Shown here one piece after another: positions 35,172 to 40,577 of a DNA stretch of 40,577 nucleotides. This DNA comes from Desulfobacterales bacterium (lineage in GTDB: Bacteria > Desulfobacterota > Desulfobacteria > Desulfobacterales > UBA5852): positions 1-40,577 of the forward strand of contig JASJCD010000005.1 of the NCBI GenBank assembly GCA_030066135.1. Direction: 5' to 3'. The position numbers and the translations under genes were made by a program. Position 1 is the stretch's first letter; the number at the start of each line of letters is the position of its first letter. Below the pieces are notes generated by a model. It was not told where the DNA came from and made no database searches. It saw only the letters and a list, made by a program, of their open reading frames with translations.

Positions 35172-36284
35172 ATGAATCTGAGACTGGTACCGCAAAAAAA
35201 GAACTGGGAAGACCGCCCGGCCGCGCCTGAAACCATCCGGGAGCAATTTGAACGTCGCGAGCAGCGCTTCATGTCCCCTTACGGTTGCTTGAGTTCGGCC
35301 AGCCGGGGGCGGGAAAAGCACGAGTCCGCCTGTACGGTCCGCACGGCTTTTCAGCGCGACCGCGATCGTATCGTCTACTCCGACGCATTCCGCCGGTTGA
35401 AATACAAGACCCAGGTTTTCCTAAACCCATTGGGGGATGTCTATCGCACCCGACTGACCCATACCCTGGAAGTTGCCCAGATCGCCCGTAATATCGCCCG
35501 GGCCATGTTCCTGAATGAAGACCTGGCCGAGGCCATTGCCCTGGGCCACGACCTGGGGCATACCCCCTTTGGCCACGGCGGAGAAACCGCGCTCAAGGAG
35601 ATTTATTCGCCGGATTTCCGGCACAACGAACAAAGCCTGCGCGTGGTCGATTTTCTGGAAGACAATGGGCGCGGCCTTAATCTGACGTATGAGGTTCGTG
35701 ACGGTATTCTCAAGCATTCCAAAGGATTCGGAAAGGTTTTGCCCGAAAATCCCGAGGCCTTGCCCATCACACTGGAGGGTTGTATCGTCCGCTTTGCCGA
35801 CATCATGGCCTATCTCAATCACGATCTCGATGATGCCGTGCGCAGCGGTGTCGTGCATGCAAGTCAGCTGCCGGCGGCCTGCCTGGCCGTATTGGGGCGC
35901 AATCATTCGGAACGGGCCACCACCATGATCAGGGATTTGATTGCCAACAGTGAGGCCATGACCGGTGAGCCCGTCATCCGCATGAGTGACAGGGTGTATG
36001 ACGCCATGCTGGTGCTGCGGCAGTTCCTATATGAAAACGTCTACCGCTCAGCCCGGGTCCACAACGAGTTTGTCAAGGCCAAGAAAATCCTTTCGGATCT
36101 CTACAGCCATCTGATGGAGGACGAACAGGCGCTGCAGGCGGAACTGGCGGCCATGGACATGGATGGCTGCAATTATCACCGCCAGCCCAGGGAACGCCTG
36201 GTCTGCGATCTATTGGCCAGCATGACCGACCGCTATGCCATGGCTGTCTACCGACGCATTTTCTTTCCGGCGCCGGTGGTCTAG
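35172..36284 (+). CDS. dgt: Deoxyguanosinetriphosphate triphosphohydrolase-like protein
   Basis: A 370-residue HD-domain protein of the dGTPase family. The metal-binding residues are His97 in RTRLTHTLEVA, His126-Asp127 in ALGHDLGHTPFGH and Asp210 in CIVRFADIMAY. Family signatures DRDRIVYSDAFRRLKYKTQV and FRHNEQSLRV are intact. Such enzymes hydrolyse dNTPs to deoxynucleosides and triphosphate and so adjust dNTP pools. It is the first gene of a plus-strand series with two YkgJ-type genes (14-base and 33-base gaps). It is preceded by a promoter containing a palindromic operator candidate. Confidence 0.95.
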   Translation: MNLRLVPQKKNWEDRPAAPETIREQFERREQRFMSPYGCLSSASRGREKHESACTVRTAFQRDRDRIVYSDAFRRLKYKTQVFLNPLGDVYRTRLTHTLEVAQIARNIARAMFLNEDLAEAIALGHDLGHTPFGHGGETALKEIYSPDFRHNEQSLRVVDFLEDNGRGLNLTYEVRDGILKHSKGFGKVLPENPEALPITLEGCIVRFADIMAYLNHDLDDAVRSGVVHASQLPAACLAVLGRNHSERATTMIRDLIANSEAMTGEPVIRMSDRVYDAMLVLRQFLYENVYRSARVHNEFVKAKKILSDLYSHLMEDEQALQAELAAMDMDGCNYHRQPRERLVCDLLASMTDRYAMAVYRRIFFPAPVV

Positions 36285-36297
36285 ATCGGAAAAAGCC

Positions 36298-36936
36298 ATG
36301 GATTTAAGTGATGCCTGTCAGGTGTGGTCCCGTCGCAACCCGGATTGTTTCGATCGCATTGCCGCCGTCTATGAACAAATGGATGCGGCCTATGCGGCGA
36401 CAGCCGTTCAGTATGGGTTCGTGTGCAACGGATGTGAAGATAACTGCTGCCTGACCCGCTTCAGACACCATACCCTCGCTGAATATGCCTATCTGCAAAA
36501 GGGTTTCGAAGGCCTGGAGACCGCCCTGCGCAACCGGACTGTCGTCCGGGCACACGCCTACCGCGAAGCCCTGCGCGAAGCTGAATCCACAGGTGCGTCG
36601 TTTCGTCACTGGTGCCCCCTGAACCAGGCGGGGCGCTGCATCCTCTATGCCTTTCGCCCCATGATCTGCCGCCTGCACGGCCTGCCGCACATCTTGCGCC
36701 ATCCGGTCCGAGGCTTGATCCAGGGGCCGGGCTGCCACATCTTTGAGGCGCAATGCTCTTCGTCGGCCTCCCGGCCGCTCGACCGTTCCGGTATCTACAA
36801 ATCCCTGGCCGGCCTCGAACGAACGGCCCGACAGGCAAGCGGATTCAGGCTGCCGGTCAACATGACCATCGCCGATATGATCCTGGATTTCGGGGGCGAA
36901 TCCGAAATCGATCGGCGGGCCGACAATTACAGATAA
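36298..36936 (+). CDS. YkgJ-family cysteine cluster protein
   Basis: A 212-residue protein with the family's cysteine motif CNGCEDNCC (Cys43, Cys46, Cys50, Cys51). A second group follows in WCPLNQAGRCILYAFRPMIC. Together these usually bind zinc or an iron-sulfur cluster; the family's function is unknown. The start at 36298 has a weak GGAAAAAG site. It is the most divergent of three YkgJ-type proteins in this region, with the compact CxxCxxxCC spacing. It lies 14 bases after dgt and is probably co-transcribed. Confidence 0.85.
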   Translation: MDLSDACQVWSRRNPDCFDRIAAVYEQMDAAYAATAVQYGFVCNGCEDNCCLTRFRHHTLAEYAYLQKGFEGLETALRNRTVVRAHAYREALREAESTGASFRHWCPLNQAGRCILYAFRPMICRLHGLPHILRHPVRGLIQGPGCHIFEAQCSSSASRPLDRSGIYKSLAGLERTARQASGFRLPVNMTIADMILDFGGESEIDRRADNYR

Positions 36937-36969
36937 ATCGCCTCTCTTCCGCAGGTGCGATCGGATTCC

Positions 36970-37752
36970 ATGAAAACCGTCAGGAACGAAGACGTGGCCG
37001 GCCTTAAAGGCCGGCGCATCAACAAAGGTGAGTCGTTTCAGTTTAGATGCTATCCGGGTATCGGCTGTTTCAACCGCTGCTGCCGCAATCTGAATCTCTT
37101 TCTCTATCCCTACGATATCGTACGCCTCAAGCTGGCCCTGGGTTTGACGGCCGAGGCTTTTCTGGATCGCTATACCGATATCGTACTGCGCGAAGGGAGC
37201 CATTTCCCGGAAGTGCTTTTGCGCATGGCCGAAAACGATGATCGGACCTGCTCCTTCCTGGACGAAGAGGGGTGCTCCGTTTACCGGGACCGTCCGGATA
37301 CCTGTCGCACATATCCGGTCGAACACGGCCTCATGTTCGGGCCGGACGGGGGCGAACCTGAAACCGTTAGCTTTTTCCGGCCGCCGGATTTCTGTCTCGG
37401 TAAGCACGAGGACAAAGCCTGGACCCTCGAGCGTTGGGCCGACGATCAGGAGGCGCGGGTCTATAACCGCATGAGCCGCCGGTGGGCGGCCATCAAGGCC
37501 CTGTTCCACCAGGATCCCTGGCAGGGGCAGGGGCCTTATGGTGCCAAGGCCAAAATGGCCTTCATGGCCACCTATAATATAGATGCGTTCCGAAGTTTTA
37601 TTTTCGAGAGTTCATTTCTGAAACGCTATCGGGTTAAAAAAGAACGGGTCCGAAAAATGCGGAAAGATGATCTGGCTCTGTTGGGATTCGGCTTCGAATG
37701 GGTCAAGCTGGCGGTTTGGAACATCCCCTCCAAATGGATTCGACCACGCTAG
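36970..37752 (+). CDS. YkgJ-family cysteine cluster protein (paralog A)
   Basis: A 260-residue protein. The N-terminal cluster CYPGIGCFNRCC provides Cys27, Cys33, Cys37 and Cys38, and the second is TCSFLDEEGCSVYRDRPDTC. YPYDIVRLKLALGLTAEAFL shows the helical segment shared with the minus-strand paralog at 38755. The ATG at 36970 was chosen; a GTG at 36955 is an alternative, and neither has a strong ribosome site. The C-terminal 60 residues are basic. Metal or Fe-S binding is expected from the cysteines, but the role is unknown. Confidence 0.85.
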   Translation: MKTVRNEDVAGLKGRRINKGESFQFRCYPGIGCFNRCCRNLNLFLYPYDIVRLKLALGLTAEAFLDRYTDIVLREGSHFPEVLLRMAENDDRTCSFLDEEGCSVYRDRPDTCRTYPVEHGLMFGPDGGEPETVSFFRPPDFCLGKHEDKAWTLERWADDQEARVYNRMSRRWAAIKALFHQDPWQGQGPYGAKAKMAFMATYNIDAFRSFIFESSFLKRYRVKKERVRKMRKDDLALLGFGFEWVKLAVWNIPSKWIRPR

Positions 37753-37762
37753 ACGCCGGGTC

Positions 37763-37785
37763 GCGGCATGTACCCCCGATGCCGC
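37763..37785. terminator. Hairpin between convergent YkgJ and SDR genes
   Basis: GCGGCAT (37763-37769) pairs perfectly with ATGCCGC (37779-37785) around a 9-base loop, in the 64-base gap between convergent gene ends. No T tract follows on either strand, so termination strength is doubtful. Confidence 0.4.
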
Positions 37786-37816
37786 CGCCGCAGCTTTCGA
37801 CAATTACGGTGAAGGC

Positions 37817-38632
37817 TTAGATCACCCCCGGCGGCATCGGCGCCACCGGCGCGCCTCCCAGGACATAACCGCCGTCCAGGCGCAGAACGCCGCCTGTCAT
37901 ATAGGGGGCGTCGTTCAGCACAAACCAGACGGCCCGGGTCACATCCTCCAGACGGCCGATACGGCCCACAAGGGTATGCTCGATCAAGGCTTGGCGCTGA
38001 TCGGGGTCCAGCAGCCCCCAGCCTCGCGTTTCCGGACCGTGCCGAGTCTCCATCAGCCCCAGCATGATCTCGTTCACCCGTACTTCGGGGGCGGCCGCAC
38101 GCGCCCAGATCTCGGTCAGGGCGCGGATGCCCCGCTGGGCGGCGGCATAGCCGTCGTTGAAGACCAGGCTGGTCGGCCCGCTGCGTCCGACCACCCCGGC
38201 GATGGAAGAGAAGTTGATCACGCTGCCGTTGCCGCTGGCCCTGAGATATGGCAGGGCCGCCTCGAAGATCCACTGTTTGGCACGCAGGGTGGTGTTGAAC
38301 TCGAGATCCCACTGGGCCGGCTGGTAGGGGCCATGCACGACGGGCCAGCCGCCGCGTTCGATATTGTTGATCAGGATGTCGATACGCCCAAACCGCACAA
38401 CGGTGTCGTGAACAAGCCGGCCGGCGGCGTCGCAATCGGTGAGATCGTTGCGGAAGACAGCATGGGCGGTGCCGACGGCCTCGAAGTCGGCCTGCATCCC
38501 GGGAAGGGATTCTTCCCAGTCGAAATAGTTGAGACTGGTGCGGACACCCCGCCGAGCCAAATCGAGACCGATGGCCTTGCCGATGCCCTTGATGGCCCCC
38601 AGGACAAGCGCCACCCGATGTTCTTCAGCCAA
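37817..38632 (-). CDS. Short-chain dehydrogenase/reductase lacking the catalytic lysine
   Basis: A 271-residue SDR. The nucleotide motif is GAIKGIG (12-18), followed by NDLTD and ILINN (89-90 for NN), and the catalytic Asn is likely Asn113. The serine region is NFSSIAG (140-146). The active-site motif reads YAAAQ (162-166) where classical SDRs have YxxxK, so the proton-relay lysine is glutamine, and about six extra residues separate the serine from the tyrosine. Cofactor binding probably remains; classical reduction may not. The start is TTG with a strong GGAGGAG six bases upstream. It is flanked by YkgJ-type genes. Confidence 0.87.
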   Translation of the reverse strand: MAEEHRVALVLGAIKGIGKAIGLDLARRGVRTSLNYFDWEESLPGMQADFEAVGTAHAVFRNDLTDCDAAGRLVHDTVVRFGRIDILINNIERGGWPVVHGPYQPAQWDLEFNTTLRAKQWIFEAALPYLRASGNGSVINFSSIAGVVGRSGPTSLVFNDGYAAAQRGIRALTEIWARAAAPEVRVNEIMLGLMETRHGPETRGWGLLDPDQRQALIEHTLVGRIGRLEDVTRAVWFVLNDAPYMTGGVLRLDGGYVLGGAPVAPMPPGVI

Positions 38633-38754
38633 TTCAATCTCCTCCAGCGCTTGGTTGAAATCGCAGGCAGGCGTTTCCTTAAATATAGATGCGGCCGGAC
38701 GCTGTCACCAACTCGGTTTCGTTACCCCTGGTGCCGCTGCCTTCCGGTCAGTCT

Positions 38755-39483
38755 TCAGGCCTTGCCGAAGAGCATGAGTTGCAACCAGTGGTGGCCGAAG
38801 GCCAGCAGTTCCAATTCATCCGTCAGCAGGGCCTCACGCTTGCCCCCGTCCAGCTTGATACCATCCGGGAAGCCTTTTTTCTCTAAATGTGTTTTAAACG
38901 CGTCCAGGTCGTAAAGCGCGAGGCGGAACAGGTGCTGCTCACGCAGGTCGAGCGGACTGCGCTTGTGCTGGTTCTTGCGGCTGATGATCGTCATCAGCAT
39001 GTCGTTGAAACGATTGTATTGCTCAATTTCCTGGTCCTCAATCCACTCGCGCACGGTTTGAACGCGCTCCTGGTCGAAGCCCTGGCAGTGCGGTTCCTGC
39101 ATCAGGGCGTAGTTTTCCACCAGCTGGCCGGTGTCGCGCGACTGACTGACGGCGCGGGCCAATGGATAGGTACGGCAGGAGGCGGGGCGGTCCTCGTAAA
39201 CCTGGCAGCCTTCGTCTGACACAAAGGGGCAGCGCAGGTCTTCCTGGGGCAGCGCCTTGAGGCTGACGATGGGCAGGCCGGTCTGGGGGCCGATATGCTC
39301 GACCGTGAATTGATTGAGAAAATCACCTGAGGTCATGTTCAGCCGATTTTTGAGCCTGTAAATATCGTAGGGGGTCAGGTACTGGTTGATATCCCGGCAG
39401 CACTGGTTGAAGCAGGGGACTTCCGGTGAACAGGCGAATCGGAACGTGTCGTCCAGCTCGAGGGGGATAAAATCGGTTTCCAT
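38755..39483 (-). CDS. YkgJ-family cysteine cluster protein (paralog B)
   Basis: A 242-residue protein clearly related to the plus-strand protein at 36970. The cluster CSPEVPCFNQCC gives Cys18, Cys24, Cys28 and Cys29, the shared helix reads LTPYDIYRLKNRLNMTSGDF, and the second cluster is RCPFVSDEGCQVYEDRPASC. The ending DELELLAFGHHWLQLMLFG parallels the paralog's C-terminus. The cysteines likely hold zinc or an Fe-S centre. The start is supported by an AAGGAAAG tract about 5 bases upstream. It is read away from aprBA. Confidence 0.87.
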   Translation of the reverse strand: METDFIPLELDDTFRFACSPEVPCFNQCCRDINQYLTPYDIYRLKNRLNMTSGDFLNQFTVEHIGPQTGLPIVSLKALPQEDLRCPFVSDEGCQVYEDRPASCRTYPLARAVSQSRDTGQLVENYALMQEPHCQGFDQERVQTVREWIEDQEIEQYNRFNDMLMTIISRKNQHKRSPLDLREQHLFRLALYDLDAFKTHLEKKGFPDGIKLDGGKREALLTDELELLAFGHHWLQLMLFGKA

Positions 39484-39691
39484 GGTTTCTTTCCTTGATT
39501 CGAATCAGAGCGCTTGTCATGAACAAGGGCCGTTGGCAGCGCCCGGGTGTTGAATATAAGGTAAACGCTCAAAAACTTGGTCTTCATACCACATGTGGTG
39601 TTAAATTGATACGCTGTTTCAAGATCTTGTTCCATGCACCCGAAAGGCTGCGAACCCGCAAACGGCTAAGGATTCCCCTGATCGAAAATTC
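39484..39691. other. Intergenic region upstream of the aprBA promoter
   Basis: I see no credible gene in the stretch from 39484 to the aprBA promoter. It should hold the promoter of the leftward YkgJ-type gene, but no convincing -35/-10 pair was found. A perfect 12-bp palindrome ACCACATGTGGT lies at 39588-39599, between the two divergent genes, and could be a regulator site. Confidence 0.5.
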
Positions 39692-39720
39692 TTGACAACC
39701 CCCTAGGTGGATGGTATTAA
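39692..39720 (+). promoter_or_regulatory. Near-consensus promoter of the aprBA operon
   Basis: A perfect -35 TTGACA (39692-39697) and TATTAA (39715-39720) are separated by exactly 17 bases. The predicted transcript start at about 39727 leaves a leader of roughly 260 bases before aprB. Confidence 0.8.
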
Positions 39721-39726
39721 ATCTAT

Positions 39727-39988
39727 CTCGTTCGAACTATATCCTCCTGAAATAGTTCAAAATTTTTAATATTCCGGCCATTTGGGCCCGTCAAGCCGGA
39801 GGCAACACCCAGCAGCCCTAATTCGGGGGCGACCCCGATGGATGATTCGGAAATAGACCCACCGGAGAGATTCGCTTTCCACATTATGAAGAGGAAGGGA
39901 GGTGTAAAAGACAACGGTTGTACCCTGATGAGCGGCGGTAATCCCGCTGGTTTAACCACACGATTTAAAACCTTAGGAGGATTATTAC
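39727..39988 (+). ncRNA. Structured 5' leader of aprBA with anti-Shine-Dalgarno loop
   Basis: Five stem-loops can be drawn by eye. The first is GAACTAT/ATAGTTC (39734-39758), followed by AAAATTTTTAAT. The next are CCGGC/GCCGG (39774-39799), then TCGGGG/CCCCGA capped by a GCGA tetraloop of the GNRA type (39823-39838), then AGCGG/CCGCT (39931-39948) and, sharing one base with it, TGGTT/AACCA (39948-39958). The first loop contains ATCCTCCT (39741-39748), exactly complementary to AGGAGGAT (39975-39982), the aprB ribosome site. The structure is what I see; control of translation or termination is inference. I do not recognise it as a known riboswitch class. Confidence 0.55.
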
Positions 39989-40420
39989 ATGCCAAGCTAT
40001 GTGATTAATGAGAAATGTGACGGCTGCAAGGGTGGCGACAAGACGGCCTGCATGTACATTTGCCCCAACGACCTGATGGTTCTCGATCCGAACGCGATGA
40101 AAGCGTACAACCAGGAACCGGATCAGTGCTGGGAATGCTTTTCCTGCGTCAAAATCTGCCCGACCCAGGCCATCGAAGTGCGCGGCTATGCCGACTTCGT
40201 GCCGTTGGGAAGCAGCATCATGCCCATGATGGGTACCGAGGATGTCATGTGGACCTGCAAGTTCCGCAACGGCGTTGTCAAACGCTTCAAGTTCCCCATC
40301 CGGACCACCCCTGAAGGTGGTGCCAATGCCTATACCGATCTCAAAGGCAACGACCTCGAAAGCGGTCTGCTGTCGACCGAAGAGGCTGATGGTTACACCA
40401 TCCCGACGCCCAAGGTCTAA
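39989..40420 (+). CDS. aprB: Adenylylsulfate (APS) reductase beta subunit
   Basis: A 143-residue ferredoxin-like subunit. Two 4Fe-4S cluster motifs are clear: Cys10, Cys13, Cys21, Cys25 in CDGCKGGDKTACMYIC, and Cys47, Cys50, Cys53, Cys57 in CWECFSCVKIC. The spacing and the C-terminal tail that wraps the alpha subunit match dissimilatory AprB. It passes electrons to the AprA FAD, where APS is reduced to sulfite and AMP in the cytoplasm. AGGAGG lies 8 bases before the ATG. aprA starts 65 bases downstream, so the order is aprB-aprA. Confidence 0.98.
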   Translation: MPSYVINEKCDGCKGGDKTACMYICPNDLMVLDPNAMKAYNQEPDQCWECFSCVKICPTQAIEVRGYADFVPLGSSIMPMMGTEDVMWTCKFRNGVVKRFKFPIRTTPEGGANAYTDLKGNDLESGLLSTEEADGYTIPTPKV

Positions 40421-40485
40421 GCATTGAGATGGGTATCCCCTGTAAAAAAAGCACTCTGAATCTATATATCTAAGGAGGAAGCAAT

Positions 40486-40577
40486 ATGGCATTACCGAAT
40501 GTACCCACTGGCGAACTTAAAGCCGTACGGGATCCGGAAGTCGAGGAGCGTGAAGTTGATATCCTGATCGTGGGCGG
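40486..40577 (+). CDS. aprA: Adenylylsulfate (APS) reductase alpha subunit, N-terminal fragment
   Basis: The first 30 codons, MALPNVPTGELKAVRDPEVE followed by EREVDILIVGG, are visible before the window ends. The VDILIVGG stretch is the first strand of the FAD-binding Rossmann fold. With the upstream aprB this identifies the catalytic alpha subunit of APS reductase, a flavoprotein. AAGGAGGA lies about 6 bases before the ATG. Confidence 0.95.
   Translation, partial: MALPNVPTGELKAVRDPEVEEREVDILIVG

Noticed and set aside
36304-37509. 401-codon minus-strand frame across the two YkgJ-type genes
   Set aside because: It spans two plus-strand genes with clear cysteine motifs and gives no recognisable protein.
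39884-40007. Short frame beginning at an ATG in the aprBA leader and overlapping the aprB start
   Set aside because: It lacks a ribosome site and its peptide is not recognisable. It may only be chance within structured RNA, although translation through it would affect the leader.
1-40577. Prophage, insertion sequence, integron or CRISPR-Cas
   Set aside because: No transposase, integrase, phage or Cas protein, and no terminal inverted repeats or spacer arrays, were found.

Overview
The window comes from the chromosome of a GC-rich, anaerobic sulfate-reducing deltaproteobacterium (Desulfobacterota, probably Desulfosarcina/Desulfatitalea-like). The strongest marker is the right end. It carries aprB and the first codons of aprA, the two subunits of APS reductase in dissimilatory sulfate reduction. 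The long minus-strand translation gene cluster fits the same group. The genus is inference.

Layout. Positions 1-10.8 kb hold mostly single metabolic genes: a partial class IV aminotransferase, a dienoyl-CoA isomerase-like crotonase, an aldo/keto reductase, an orphan LUD protein, a chromosomal ParM-like actin overlapping an MFS transporter, a CBS-ACT protein, a DJ-1/PfpI protein, two small unknowns, an enolase-superfamily protein with altered catalytic residues and a B12-binding radical SAM protein. Positions 10.8-15.0 kb (minus) hold a translationally coupled cyclic-di-GMP pair: a tandem-PilZ/GNAT-like protein followed by a membrane HD-GYP protein.

Positions 15.2-33.7 kb (minus) are a nearly continuous translation and RNA-metabolism supercluster. 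In transcription order it is infC-rpmI-rplT-pheS-pheT-merR-tRNA-Gly(CCC)-rimP-nusA-infB-DUF503-rbfA-nrnA-truB-rpsO-pnp-M16 peptidase-dut-MBL hydrolase. Several intergenic gaps hold intrinsic terminators that look like attenuators: infC/rpmI, rplT/pheS and tRNA/rimP. infC appears to start at an AUA codon.

Positions 33.9-39.5 kb hold a tadA-like deaminase, an orphan HsdR-N-like protein with a degraded nuclease motif, then dgt with two YkgJ-type cysteine-cluster genes (plus strand). An SDR lacking its catalytic lysine and a third YkgJ paralog follow (minus strand). A perfect 19-bp palindrome lies between the -35 and -10 of the probable dgt promoter.

Positions 39.7-40.6 kb hold the aprBA operon. 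A near-consensus promoter is followed by a leader of about 260 nt rich in hairpins. The loop of its first hairpin is exactly complementary to the aprB Shine-Dalgarno region. This leader is the best candidate here for an undescribed regulatory system.
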